Shown here one piece after another: positions 1 through 9,561 of a stretch of DNA of 64,000 nucleotides (positions are counted from its first letter, which is position 1; each line of letters opens with the position of its first letter). Origin of the DNA: Debaryomyces hansenii CBS767. Taxonomy: Eukaryota; Ascomycota; Pichiomycetes; Serinales; Debaryomycetaceae. The position numbers were made by a program, and so were the translations under genes. The notes under the pieces were generated by a model. That model had not been told where the DNA came from, ran no database searches, and saw only the letters and a program-made list of their open reading frames with translations. The stretch spans positions 682,001 to 746,000 of the forward strand of contig NC_006044.2 of assembly GCF_000006445.2 (NCBI RefSeq), written 5' to 3'.

Positions 1-2
1 TG

Positions 3-584
3 AGTGAAAGTGCTAGTCTATTCTATAGGCCAAAGGATAAGCGAGAACAAGCTGATAAGAAAAAAGAATCGTTTCAAGTTGAGGAGGGAGACCACTTAAC
101 TTTGCTAAATCTTTGGGACCAATGGCAGGATACTGGATATTCGAATCAGTGGTGTCAGGATAACTTCATTCAGTATAAAACCCTTAAGCGATCAAAAGAG
201 GTTAGACAGCAATTAGAGAGATTATGCAAAAAAACAGGAATTCCTGTGGTCGAAGATGATAAAGTGAACAAAAACCTAATGATACAAAAGTCCATAACTG
301 CAGGCTTTTTTCCCAACATAGCACGATTATCGAAGATGGGTGACTCTTACAGATCATTAAAGAAGAACCAAGCTGTATTTATACACCCTTCATCCGTTTT
401 GTATCCGGTAAAACCTCCACCAAAGCTTATATTATACCATGAATTAGTGCTCACTAGTAAGGAATTCATGAGAAATTGCATGTTAATAGATGAAAAGTGG
501 TTGAACGAATTAGCTCCACATTACTATAGCAATAAGGATTTGGACATCTTGGCCACTAAGAAAGGACCTAGTAAGTTTAAATAG
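3..584 (+). CDS. PRP2: PRP2/DHX16-type DEAH-box spliceosomal RNA helicase, C-terminal part (5' end outside window)
   Basis: The reading frame is open from base 3 and has no in-frame ATG of its own that would make a whole gene, so this is the last ~193 residues of a gene starting left of the window. It begins with an FYRPKDKREQADKKKESF stretch and continues with GDHLTLLNLWDQW, a WCQDNF block, KSITAGFFPNIARL and HPSSVLYPV...LILYHELVLTSKEFMR. These are the ratchet/OB-fold blocks at the end of DEAH helicases, and they fit Prp2/DHX16 better than Prp16, Prp22 or Prp43 by memory of the family. Prp2 remodels the spliceosome before the first catalytic step. The ATPase core is not visible here. Confidence 0.82.
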   Translation, partial: SESASLFYRPKDKREQADKKKESFQVEEGDHLTLLNLWDQWQDTGYSNQWCQDNFIQYKTLKRSKEVRQQLERLCKKTGIPVVEDDKVNKNLMIQKSITAGFFPNIARLSKMGDSYRSLKKNQAVFIHPSSVLYPVKPPPKLILYHELVLTSKEFMRNCMLIDEKWLNELAPHYYSNKDLDILATKKGPSKFK

Positions 585-949
585 TTCTAATATACGTTAT
601 AGATTCTATAGTACAACTATTTGTTACTCCCTATTCTAGTATATATCTCATACCATTATCATAAACTTACTGCAATATTTGCTAATATTTACAACGAAAC
701 TAGACTTATGTTGTATAGTTTTGCAAGTTTATTTAGCTTTTCTATCACTTTTCGAAAACTCACTATCTTGAAAGCATATTAGATCCTATTTCTCGAGACT
801 CAGTGTATAGATTCCATTATTATCTTAGCTTATAGATCGACAACTGACTAATTACTCTCTATTTAGGTCCTAATTCTCTTAGTTTGCAATAGCACCTGTG
901 AGACACATAACCTTTAACGTCTATAGATACTTCCGTCTCTTAAACAATT
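585..949. other. Intergenic, AT-rich, no gene seen
   Basis: Lies between the helicase stop codon and the left end of the solo LTR. No convincing open frame on either strand. No primer-binding site or gag-like coding lies directly left of the LTR, which supports the LTR being solo. Confidence 0.6.
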
Positions 950-1209
950 TGTAAGGAAACCGGGTACTATTGTAGTAATTATTTATCTTTGTATATTATA
1001 TAGATGTTCTATAGACGAAATAGAACCTATCTTCTTATTCTTAGCTTAACTAACTAACTAACTTTAGCTACCTATAAATAGTTCCTCATTTCCTTCCTCC
1101 TTTCGTCTATCCAGACTTAGGGAATAATCACCTCTATTTATACACCAACTTTTGCAACATGACAAATATATAGTCCATATCTGTATACTTTTGTTCTCTT
1201 AAAATTTCA
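950..1209 (-). mobile_element. Solo LTR (copy A) of a Ty3/gypsy-type element, next to tRNA-Gln
   Basis: About 260 bp closely similar to 43796-44046 and 46162-46420. Shared blocks are TGTAAGGAAACCGGGTACTA at the left end, a TAAC/CTAA tandem run, CCTATAAATAGTTCCT and ACACCAACTTTTGCAAC. It starts with TG and ends with CA. Orientation is set to minus because the related copy at 43796-44046 is followed, on the minus strand, by a primer-binding site and gag. The right end falls about 7 bp before the 5' end of tRNA-Gln. I see no 5-bp target duplication, so the right boundary is less sure. Confidence 0.8.
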
Positions 1210-1216
1210 ACTATTC

Positions 1217-1288
1217 GGTTGTATAGTGTAGTGGTTATCACTTTCGGTTTTGATCCGGACAACCCCGGTTCGAATCCGGGTACGACCT
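1217..1288 (+). tRNA. tRNA-Gln(UUG)
   Basis: A 72-nt cloverleaf without intron. The acceptor stem GGTTGTA pairs with TACGACC, the anticodon stem TTCGG/CCGGA encloses TTTTGAT with anticodon TTG, and the T arm has the B box GGTTCGAATCC. The sequence closely resembles yeast tRNA-Gln(UUG). A T run just after the gene is the Pol III terminator. A solo LTR ends 7 bp upstream. Confidence 0.97.
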
Positions 1289-1577
1289 TTTTTTTTTGTA
1301 GTGTTTTAGTATTTTTTTTTTTATCAGTTAGTACAATCTTTCAATCTTTGATTTAGTATTCTGTGAATCGAATGTTTTCAAGCGTTAAGTTCAGCCAGAC
1401 TTTTCGTATCGGTGTAGTTATTTCTTGATTTCTTGCAAAAAGAATTGCGCGTATTGCCCGAATCGCGGATTATGGAAATGCAAAATATAATGCTTATAAT
1501 TATGTTAAAAAATCCGTAACATTCAATTTACATTCTGTTCTCTACGTATTGTAATTGTATGAGCAACGCATATCAAT

Positions 1578-3038
1578 ATGGATAAGCAGAACCCTTTACT
1601 ACCCTTTGCGTTTAGTACTTCATCGATAACGGACGAGGTTCCTTTAAATACCGCACCCCGGAATAGACTTATAATTGATGAAAATGCTAGTAGCATGTAC
1701 CATACAAGAACAACTGACGTCAGAAGGAAGGGACCAATCTTATCGGAGGTCCCAAGCTTGAAACGTAAAATGGGTACAAGTTTTAATGAAAAAATTGATG
1801 TTAAGAGACGAGATACAGAATATGAAGAATTTGAAAGTGAGCCTACGTTTGTTGACGACGAACCAGAAGAGGAAAATGGATATCAAAACAAGTTCCGGAA
1901 AGCTATACCACCGAGTAGTCCACTTTTGGACCATCATATGGCTTCAGAATTTGACTTATCAACGAATACTACGGCAAATTATGAAGTACCGGACTCACCC
2001 ACACATATATTCCCTAGCGAAAATAACACAGCACACGATTATATGAACGACATACCAGGAAAGAAGCATTTTGTAACGCCCAAAGAGCAACACTCTTTAA
2101 GCTCCGAAGCAGATTTTGGCATAGATAGGTTTAATAGATTCACAAACAAATCTAACCAATGTCCGTCGACAGATAGAGATTTTTTGCAAGATTCGGACGA
2201 GTATTTACAAATGCAGAAAAAAATTCATAATAAAGCTAGAGATATAGTTATAGATGCATTTGAAAACATTGAAACCACAATAAACTTAGAAGGTATGGGC
2301 TTGCAGGATATCCCTGACGAAATTAAAGATTTTGACAATCTAGTGATATTTAATCCTGAACCAACCACGCAAACTTCGTACCAATTATACCTTACTAACA
2401 ACAACCTAAGATACTTAACGCCTTCGGTATTCACATTTACAAAATTGAATGTCTTGGGATTACGTCGAAATAAATTACAGACGCTTCCCCCTCTTATTGG
2501 CAACTTACAGCATCTAACAGATTTGTCGTTAGGCACAAATAGACTAGAACATTTGCCTCCACAAATATTAGGTTTATATAACTTGCAAACGTTTAGAGCA
2601 GGACCCAATCCTTTTGTGAAAATTCCGGAGGATGCCATTCCAATAACTACTTCCACCCTCAATTCCATTAAATTACTTAAGTATGTGTCTCGGGTTAGAT
2701 ACTTCGGTAATCTGAAAAAAGTCATTCCTTCGTTAAAGACGCACTGTTTGAACATAATTGCTAAATATGATGTTTCTTACCAAGAGACTAAGAGTTGGAA
2801 AAGGTTCACTCCTAAAATTCACCATGGTTTGATTGCGAAGGCCATCTCAAAGGGAAAATACGAAGAAAGGTGCAGCGAATGTGATTTCATAATAGTAGAG
2901 CCATTTGCCGAAGCTTTTGAATGGTGGGACATTCTTCAAAATAAGAATGTTCCAATTAAGAGAGAATTTTGCAGTGGGAAATGTGTAAAGAAATGGGAAT
3001 TAAGGGTACTCATTAGTACGAACAAGGATGAATTATAA
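1578..3038 (+). CDS. Leucine-rich-repeat protein with C-terminal cysteine motif, uncharacterised
   Basis: 486 aa. The first ~210 residues are polar, acidic and probably disordered. Residues ~230-350 hold LRRs of the short SDS22-like type: INLEGMGLQDIP, LYLTNNNLRYL, VLGLRRNKLQTLPPLIGNL, DLSLGTNRLEHLPPQILGL. The C-terminus has two CxxC/CxxxC pairs (CSECDF and FCSGKC) about 30 residues apart around an EWWD segment, which suggests a small metal site. The LRR fold argues for protein binding. I do not recognise an S. cerevisiae counterpart, and I infer no specific role. Confidence 0.8.
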   Translation: MDKQNPLLPFAFSTSSITDEVPLNTAPRNRLIIDENASSMYHTRTTDVRRKGPILSEVPSLKRKMGTSFNEKIDVKRRDTEYEEFESEPTFVDDEPEEENGYQNKFRKAIPPSSPLLDHHMASEFDLSTNTTANYEVPDSPTHIFPSENNTAHDYMNDIPGKKHFVTPKEQHSLSSEADFGIDRFNRFTNKSNQCPSTDRDFLQDSDEYLQMQKKIHNKARDIVIDAFENIETTINLEGMGLQDIPDEIKDFDNLVIFNPEPTTQTSYQLYLTNNNLRYLTPSVFTFTKLNVLGLRRNKLQTLPPLIGNLQHLTDLSLGTNRLEHLPPQILGLYNLQTFRAGPNPFVKIPEDAIPITTSTLNSIKLLKYVSRVRYFGNLKKVIPSLKTHCLNIIAKYDVSYQETKSWKRFTPKIHHGLIAKAISKGKYEERCSECDFIIVEPFAEAFEWWDILQNKNVPIKREFCSGKCVKKWELRVLISTNKDEL

Positions 3039-3106
3039 ACCTGATAATTTATTATATTTATATATATCTATAGAGGTTCTTAGATGTTGCATAGGTGATG
3101 AATATA

Positions 3107-4387
3107 TCATAGCATTTTAACATAGTTTCCTGGGAACAAACCGACTTCATCATCAATACTACCTCTCCACCAGCCACCTGATTTATCAAATATTTTAATG
3201 ATTGCACCCGCCTTAAACGAGAGGTCGCCTTCTTGTTGACCTCTAAACGAAAATATTGCTTGACAGTATTTATAATCCAGATCGTAGTTGTTGATTAATG
3301 TTCTTTCGGGCTTGAAGAGGGGTGGTGACCCTGTAAGTTCACCGAAGAAATTTTCACGAAAATTGATAATGGATAACAGATTTAGTAAGTCGCTTGCAAC
3401 TTTATTCTTTGAATTGAATTGTTCGATAATACCATTAGTATCTCTTTTTAATTCTTCCAAATCAATATGAAATATATCTTGAATTGATAGCAAATTAATA
3501 TTTATTTGATATGATACTAAAAGCTGGACGTAGTAAGTCCGAAGTTGGATCGGCTGCAAAATTGAATCCACCAATTTGAAGAAAAATGGCAATTCTTTTT
3601 TTAGTAAACCATTAAGATCAGTATAAATCACCTTATTACCTTCTAACTTTCTTTCTAAATTATGCATTTGTTGAGATTGCTTAATTGATAATTCATCAGT
3701 CTTATGCCTCAACGCCAAACTCTCATGGGCGTTGTATGTTTTATCATAATCCATTAATGCGTAGTTACGATTTCTAATATGTTTCTTTATAAAGCTTATT
3801 AGACTGAGCATTTCAGAAACTCTCACTTCTACCATAGCTCCAAGTATTTCAATTTCATTCTTAATGGATGGTTCGATGGTTTTAGTGCATTCCACGTAAG
3901 ATGCACAATTTGACCATATTTCGTACTCTTCTCGAAATATACACTGCCTTGATGCTGACAGAAATATGCTTTCGTTTTGAGAATCAAAGTTTCTATTCGC
4001 TTCAAGCTTTGTCTTTATTGAATCCGGCAAAGTATTGTATGGATCAAATAGTTGCTGGAGGAAGAGCCCTATATTTTTTGAGTGCGTTAAAACCTTGAGA
4101 ATACCAGAGCAATACCCCGAAGTGTATTTGATTAAACAATTCAATTTTTTCTCAATATATAATAGATTACTCTCCAACTCGTCAAAACCTTCATCGACTG
4201 TATATGACTCTAAATTAGCCTTTCGCCTCAATAATTGAGGAGTCCTTTTAATGTTGCTCCAATCAAAGTGTTCCTTGGTCGAGGTTTTAAATTTTTTATC
4301 TGCAACTTTTAATTGTTTAGATACAAGCAGCGATATTTGGTTCATGTTAAGCACTTGAGAACTAACTTTCATATTTGTCTGTTCCAT
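3107..4387 (-). CDS. BAR and SH3 domain protein, Rvs167/amphiphysin-like
   Basis: 426 aa. Residues ~20-260 are helical and match the amphiphysin-type BAR pattern (FKTSTKEHFDWSNIKRTPQL, then FDELESNLLYIEKKL and later long helices). The last ~55 residues are an SH3 domain: AIFSFRGQQEGDLSFKAGAI, then WWRGSIDDEVGLFPGNYV. In yeast this architecture belongs to Rvs167, which bends membrane at endocytic sites together with Rvs161 and binds actin-patch proteins through SH3. The Gly/Pro/Ala-rich linker of Rvs167 is short or missing, so this may be one of the extra Rvs167 paralogues found in CUG-clade yeasts rather than the main one. It converges with the LRR gene, 68 bp apart. Confidence 0.8.
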   Translation of the reverse strand: MEQTNMKVSSQVLNMNQISLLVSKQLKVADKKFKTSTKEHFDWSNIKRTPQLLRRKANLESYTVDEGFDELESNLLYIEKKLNCLIKYTSGYCSGILKVLTHSKNIGLFLQQLFDPYNTLPDSIKTKLEANRNFDSQNESIFLSASRQCIFREEYEIWSNCASYVECTKTIEPSIKNEIEILGAMVEVRVSEMLSLISFIKKHIRNRNYALMDYDKTYNAHESLALRHKTDELSIKQSQQMHNLERKLEGNKVIYTDLNGLLKKELPFFFKLVDSILQPIQLRTYYVQLLVSYQININLLSIQDIFHIDLEELKRDTNGIIEQFNSKNKVASDLLNLLSIINFRENFFGELTGSPPLFKPERTLINNYDLDYKYCQAIFSFRGQQEGDLSFKAGAIIKIFDKSGGWWRGSIDDEVGLFPGNYVKML

Positions 4388-4519
4388 TTTAACATAATTT
4401 GGATATCTCTATATATTTTTATCTATAATTATAATATAAAATGGATTTGTGAATTTCGCAACCAAAAATACAAAAATCTATTATTTCTATAAAATGTACA
4501 CAGAATATTTCTACTTTCC

Positions 4520-6931
4520 TTATGGGTGACCGTGGCTCGAACCTGGCCAAGCAAAGATCTTTTCAGGGCCAGGTGTTGTACTTCTACTACTATTCGAACC
4601 ATACTCACTGTCTATTAACTCAACAACGCTACTGGAAATTTCCAGATCTTCAATAGCTCTCAATTTTTCTCTGAATGCGTTTTTAACACTTTCACTAATA
4701 TCATTAGTATCATTAAGCTCATTTCTAATGTTAGAGCCATTCTCTTCAACAATTTCACTTAAACTTCGCATCAATCTATTTCCAAATATTTTATCTGTAG
4801 GCAAATTGGCGTATATCTTTTTATGCAAATTCTTGACAACATTTAAATTGGATAGAACCTTGTTGAAATATTCTTCCAGTTTAGAATCGATTTCACGGTC
4901 AGCCTCTCGTGGGGGATTCACTAATAGCAATGCAGCGTAATATAACATAATGTGAATATGTACAGGGACGTATTTCAAATTATTTAGAATATCATTATCG
5001 TTAAGAACTAAATTCAAAACTGTTTGGGCAGCATTAATCGCAATACTGGCACTAACGATAGTCTCATCATCAGATATGTGATCTCTATTGGAGATAAACT
5101 CGTCGTCATCGGATTCATCTTCTGAATCTACGTCACAATGGGCGATCTTCTTTTGTTGTGGCGCTTGTGGTCTCATTGACAGATTCCATTTAGGAAACAT
5201 GCTTCTTTCATCCGCCGTATCCACTTGAAGTTGCCTAACTGCAGACGAATTTATGTGCATTTTTGCAAAGTTATAATAAATCAAAGTCGATTTTGACGAC
5301 CATACAGAGCCATTACTAACAGGTGATAGTAAAACCGTCCATGAAACCATCCATTTGTCTAATTCCAAGTTTGATTTAGAGGGGATGCCCAAAGCAGATG
5401 GTGTTAAAAGTTCCCATGCATTACCCTGGAATGCTTCATTCAAAGCTTGGTTATATTCAACCTGAGAGACCAAACGCATATCAGTGAATCTTTGCTTATA
5501 TGCTATTTCTTGATTCCGGGCATCGTCAGGAATCATCTTTGTTTCTTCTTGCTTTTGGACTATAGAATTATCATTTTTGTCTTCTATTTGAGCCACTGAG
5601 GACAGTAAGGCTAAATTTCGTTCTCTCAATAATATAGATCTACTGTTCTTGAGAGAATATTCCTGAGAATTAACCAATGGTTGTCTGTTAAATGTCAAAC
5701 TCTGTTGTCCATCCAAGACATATAGTAAATACCATAATTTTATTCTATCTTTTTCATTAAGGGGACCCTTTGAATCACGGTTTGATACAGGAGAATCCAA
5801 TCCAATTTCTTTAGCTAATTGTAACGCTAATCCGGTGAACATTTGCGAATCAGAAAGCCAGAAACTGCAGAGTATTAATGCCACAATCGTATTAAAGCCA
5901 TCAATTTCATTCTTCGGTTTGCCTTGGTATAATAATTTCCCACATAATACGTGTAAGTAGCCATGTAATTCTTTCAGCTTACGAGATAATTCCTTGTTCG
6001 GGTGATGCATTGAGGCTATCGTACAAATTGCACATATCAATATAGGTGATGATTCCCATATGGAATCAACTGCAAATCTAGATATTTCGAACCCAAATAA
6101 TTGAGGCGATATATGGGCGTCGAAAAAGCTAAAAAGTTCCCTTGCCTGATGAATATCCAAGAATCCATCACGGAAATCTTCTGGCCTATTGTCGTTTTCG
6201 TTTTCATTCCTTTCTCCTCCCTTATGTCGTTTACGAGAGTCAAGTTCATTAGATTCATCGCTAATACGCCGCCTTCTTTTCTCATGGCCAGCTGCACCTC
6301 GAGAATCATGATAATTAATGTAATGCAAAGTTTCGTCTCTAGTTTGATGCACATTCGTCGGAGAATGCGAGACCGACGAAGGCATCGAACCATAGTTATG
6401 TTCACCATTTTGTAACGTATTCTGCGAACGTGGTGCTTGTTGGTAAGGTATTTGTTTCTGATATGCCATCTGTTGTTCGAGAAGAACTTTCTGGTTTGTT
6501 TTCAAAATATCCACTAAATCATTCAACTTATTATCAAAACGATTAATTCTATTCTCTATCAGCTGTTTCCATTGTGCTTCGTTATCCAGCGGTGACACTC
6601 CGCCAGTAGGACTCGGTACCGCTGGCATACCTTGTTGCGCTACTGAATGAACCATATATGTTGGCTGCATTCTATTGACTTGACTTGCCTGTACATTCGC
6701 TATTGGATTCAAAGGTGGTAGCGTTATTTCGCTTTCATTCTTCCCACGGCCATTATTATGCAGCGGAGTGATCTGTGGTAGCTTTAACGATGGGAGTTTA
6801 GGTACAAATTGACAATTAACTGCTTGCCCACTTTTTATACATCGTTCACAAGGTAGCGTATTGGAATATATACATTTCACTTTAGATTTCTTACAATTTG
6901 AACATGGCTTTGTTCTCTTTTCTTTAGCCAT
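4520..6931 (-). CDS. Zn2Cys6 (binuclear zinc cluster) transcription factor
   Basis: 803 aa. The N-terminal zinc cluster has six cysteines at 10, 13, 20, 28, 31 and 40 (CX2CX6CX7CX2CX8C), with a basic stretch KKSKVK. A Gln-rich linker follows, with a short coiled coil near 125-150 that probably mediates dimerisation, then an NLS-like KRRRR/RKRHK region near 220-235. From ~265 to ~500 the sequence matches the fungal transcription-factor regulatory domain (HISPQLFGFEISRFAV, ILICAICTIASMHHP, KLWYLLYVLDGQQSL). An acidic DSEDESDDDE tract lies near 610. The regulated pathway cannot be read from the sequence. Confidence 0.88.
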   Translation of the reverse strand: MAKEKRTKPCSNCKKSKVKCIYSNTLPCERCIKSGQAVNCQFVPKLPSLKLPQITPLHNNGRGKNESEITLPPLNPIANVQASQVNRMQPTYMVHSVAQQGMPAVPSPTGGVSPLDNEAQWKQLIENRINRFDNKLNDLVDILKTNQKVLLEQQMAYQKQIPYQQAPRSQNTLQNGEHNYGSMPSSVSHSPTNVHQTRDETLHYINYHDSRGAAGHEKRRRRISDESNELDSRKRHKGGERNENENDNRPEDFRDGFLDIHQARELFSFFDAHISPQLFGFEISRFAVDSIWESSPILICAICTIASMHHPNKELSRKLKELHGYLHVLCGKLLYQGKPKNEIDGFNTIVALILCSFWLSDSQMFTGLALQLAKEIGLDSPVSNRDSKGPLNEKDRIKLWYLLYVLDGQQSLTFNRQPLVNSQEYSLKNSRSILLRERNLALLSSVAQIEDKNDNSIVQKQEETKMIPDDARNQEIAYKQRFTDMRLVSQVEYNQALNEAFQGNAWELLTPSALGIPSKSNLELDKWMVSWTVLLSPVSNGSVWSSKSTLIYYNFAKMHINSSAVRQLQVDTADERSMFPKWNLSMRPQAPQQKKIAHCDVDSEDESDDDEFISNRDHISDDETIVSASIAINAAQTVLNLVLNDNDILNNLKYVPVHIHIMLYYAALLLVNPPREADREIDSKLEEYFNKVLSNLNVVKNLHKKIYANLPTDKIFGNRLMRSLSEIVEENGSNIRNELNDTNDISESVKNAFREKLRAIEDLEISSSVVELIDSEYGSNSSRSTTPGPEKIFAWPGSSHGHP

Positions 6932-7147
6932 AATCCGTCTGGTCTGTTCTATTTATTTTCACTATAGTGTAGAGAGAAGAATAATAGTCTAATGATGCCA
7001 AAACTGTAAAATTTCATTTTGCGCTGTTTTCTACAAAACTTCCCCGGATAACATAATTAATATTAATATATACTACTAAGTCATTTAAATAGTATTGATT
7101 ACTAAATATTAGAAGAAAAGTTTACAGTTTGAATAGAAGAATTAAAA

Positions 7148-7636
7148 ATGTCCATGAAAGTTAAGATTAGATCGTTTTTTGGGTCCTCAAGACAATACGT
7201 TGTTACTGGGGCATCTAGCAATCCCTCCAAGTTTGGTTTTAAGATCTTGCTGTGGTACATAAGCCACGACTTGCCAGTTGTGCCTATTAATCCCAAGTCT
7301 AAGGAAATATTAGGACAGGAGGTTGTTCCATCAATTATTCCGGCTGTGGAAGCTATAAAAGGCAAGAAGGATTTGGGATCCCATAAGCTTGCAAATGCAG
7401 ACGGATTGAGTATTTCATTTTTGACCCCGCCAAACATTACTGTTGCAACATTACAAGAAATTGCAAGCGTTGAAGGGTATCAAAATGTGATCAAGGGCTT
7501 GTGGTTTCAACCTGGTAGTTACGATGGAACAGTGATTGAAGAGGCTAAGAAGATTGGCTTATTTGACATTGTAGTATTCGAGGATGAATGTATATTAGTC
7601 AGAGGTGAAGAAGGATTATATAGCGCTAATTTATAG
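7148..7636 (+). CDS. CoA-binding (YccU-type Rossmann) domain protein
   Basis: 162 aa. The whole protein is one CoA-binding domain: FFGSSRQYVVTGASSNPSKFG corresponds to the first strand and nucleotide loop. GFKILLWYISHDLPVVPINP is the typical 'neighbouring helix and second strand' block, and ADGLSISFLTPPNITV and KGLWFQPGSYD follow. Related proteins in bacteria (YccU) and fungi are small, and the biochemical role is unknown. The ATG at 7148 is the only good start, preceded by an A-rich leader. It is divergent from the zinc-cluster gene. Confidence 0.85.
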   Translation: MSMKVKIRSFFGSSRQYVVTGASSNPSKFGFKILLWYISHDLPVVPINPKSKEILGQEVVPSIIPAVEAIKGKKDLGSHKLANADGLSISFLTPPNITVATLQEIASVEGYQNVIKGLWFQPGSYDGTVIEEAKKIGLFDIVVFEDECILVRGEEGLYSANL

Positions 7637-7701
7637 GTAGATTGTCTCCTATATATTCGAGTAGTAGCTAGATCACGTATATGGTATTTTATGTTACAGG
7701 T

Positions 7702-8459
7702 TTAGTCTAGCATCTTCTTGATGTAATTGCCCCAGCTTTCGTCTTCGCCGGGGGTGTAGTTCACATTATCCGGAGCTTTCTGTTCCACATCAATAGAATA
7801 CGGAAATGGTGAACTGTCCAAGGAGGTTATGGGGGGAATGTAGTCCTTTTGACTATCTGCTATGTCTATAATTTTCCTCATATTATTCTCAAAACTATTT
7901 ATTGAAATAGCAACGTTTTGCTCATAGCTTTTCATGTCAGTAACTTTTATTGGTCCTGGTGTCTTTTCTAACACCTGCTTATCGCCTACACTTTCTTTGA
8001 TTATTGGCAAACATTTTACGTTGATTGTCCACGATTCCCACAACTTGAGGTCTTCAGAGTCGCTACTTTTGCCTTGACCAAACCAGCCGGTCTTCTTCTT
8101 AGACTTCGTAACCTTCTTATCGAGAAATTTTATTACAACTTGGCCCATTTTCGCTTTTTGTTCTTGATTCTGTATGGTATTATCATCAAACTTCTTTTTA
8201 ATCAATTGATTGATTTTTTCATCTATTAACGAATCCAAATCTGGTAAATCAGACGTCATTGGATATGTTATCGTAAGAAACTCATTTGTAGTCGGAGTTA
8301 TCGGTCCGAATAGTCTATGAAAGAATATGGTCCATATTATACCTGAAGAATGTTAGTAAACATGTTGACAGTAAATATTTAGAAGTGATTGATTTACATA
8401 CCCTTCAACGATTCTCTTACGACAGATCTTTCGGCTGTCAAATTTAGTATATATTCCAT
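7702..8459 (-). CDS. ATG101: Autophagy protein Atg101, two exons
   Basis: Coding parts are 8402-8459 and 7702-8342 on the minus strand, joined in frame to 232 aa. Exon 1 gives MEYILNLTAERSVVRESLK and the junction codon is Gly. Exon 2 continues IIWTIFFHRLFGPITP, which parallels the conserved HTILLHR region of Atg101. The intron has GTATGT, a TACTAAC branch site and TTCAG. Further conserved blocks are MGQVVIKFLDKK, the WESW motif, and DIADSQKDYIPPITSLDSSPFPY. Atg101 stabilises Atg13 in the Atg1/ULK initiation complex. S. cerevisiae lacks it, so its presence is informative about the lineage. An unspliced reading would start at 8259 and lose the first 47 residues. Confidence 0.9.
8343..8401 (-). 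other. Spliceosomal intron of ATG101 (59 nt)
   Basis: Read on the minus strand: donor GTATGT at 8401, branch site TTTACTAACA near 8350-8360, acceptor TTCAG ending at 8343. Removing it joins a 58-nt first exon to the long second exon in frame and restores family-conserved residues on both sides. Confidence 0.9.
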
Positions 8460-8802
8460 AATTCTATACTATTCACAAGTTTATGCTTTTATATGGATTA
8501 TATATAAAGAAAAGACGTATATTCATTGATATATGCTCAATTCAAATCAAAAAATCCTTATCTCACAGTTTTATTAGATGCTTGTATGACATCAGCAATT
8601 AATTTTTTTAGCATCCTTTATTAACCATTTAGGTGTTAAGACTATATAGATTATAGTGATGACTGTCTATGTTGTAGTTGGAGAGTTTAGGGACATTGAA
8701 AAATGAAAATGATATTGTTTATATGCTATTTCTATGTACACTAAATTATATTAGACAGTAGATACGGTTAGACGAGTAATCACACGTCGATGATATTTTC
8801 TA

Positions 8803-9561
8803 TTACTTTTGCCTCTTCTTCTTAGATTGGTTTGGGTCCGGCTCTTGCTTGTCATAAATGTACTTTCCGTCTTTCATTTCTTGCAATACATTAACTATTT
8901 GTGGCATCACGTCATAAGTCAATACCTCTTGTTCCAACGGAGTGAAGGGGGATAAAACGTAGTTCGATAAATCCTTCGCAGTGGGCTTACCAATACCAAT
9001 GGATATTTTTGTGTATCCACCTCCCATTAAAGAGTCAATAGATCTCAATCCATTGTGCCCTCTGGCGCTGCTAAGCTGCTTTCTTATCTGAAACTTACCA
9101 AATGGCACCTGCAACTCATCATGAAGTACCACCAAGGCTGGCGAACGGGTTGCCTTTTGGTAATTGCTAACTTTCTGCCAAGTCTTACTAACCGGTGCTC
9201 CTTGCAAGTTCATAAACGAATATATTGATTTGAAAAGGAATATATCTGAAAGGTCTTCCACCCTAGACGTACTATACACACCATCAGGAATATTCTTATG
9301 GTTTTGAAATTGATTGAAAGATGTCCAATGATTCGTTATCAACTCATCGAGAGCCCAATGTCCTACGTTATGTCTTGTTCCTTGATATTGAGGTTCTGGG
9401 TTCCCGATTGATGCAATCATTAAAAATGGTGGCTTTTCGGGTTCTAAAGTACTAATGGATCGCCTAAAATCTGTACGCACATACCGGTTAAGTAACTCCC
9501 TAGCCTTGTACCTTATTAATTGTATTGGAATCATTAATAATAATAGAAAGAACCGAAACAT
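8803..9561 (-). CDS. PTH1: Peptidyl-tRNA hydrolase, bacterial Pth type
   Basis: 252 aa. After ~45 N-terminal residues rich in Arg and hydrophobics, which could target mitochondria, the Pth fold starts: LMIASIGNPEPQYQGTRHNV carries the conserved Asn and the catalytic His of the GxRHNxG motif. LVVLHDELQVPFGKFQIR carries the catalytic Asp, and SARGHNGLRSIDSLMGG is the substrate-binding Asn loop. The enzyme cleaves the ester bond of peptidyl-tRNA to recycle tRNA. The C-terminus is lysine-rich (KKKRQK). Length fits fungal members with an N-terminal extension. Confidence 0.93.
   Translation of the reverse strand: MFRFFLLLLMIPIQLIRYKARELLNRYVRTDFRRSISTLEPEKPPFLMIASIGNPEPQYQGTRHNVGHWALDELITNHWTSFNQFQNHKNIPDGVYSTSRVEDLSDIFLFKSIYSFMNLQGAPVSKTWQKVSNYQKATRSPALVVLHDELQVPFGKFQIRKQLSSARGHNGLRSIDSLMGGGYTKISIGIGKPTAKDLSNYVLSPFTPLEQEVLTYDVMPQIVNVLQEMKDGKYIYDKQEPDPNQSKKKRQK

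Noticed and set aside
1320..1330. GTACTAAC on the minus strand after tRNA-Gln
   Set aside because: No open frame or donor nearby on that strand.
2225..2755. 176-codon minus-strand frame
   Set aside because: Shadow of the LRR gene; no motif and no promoter.
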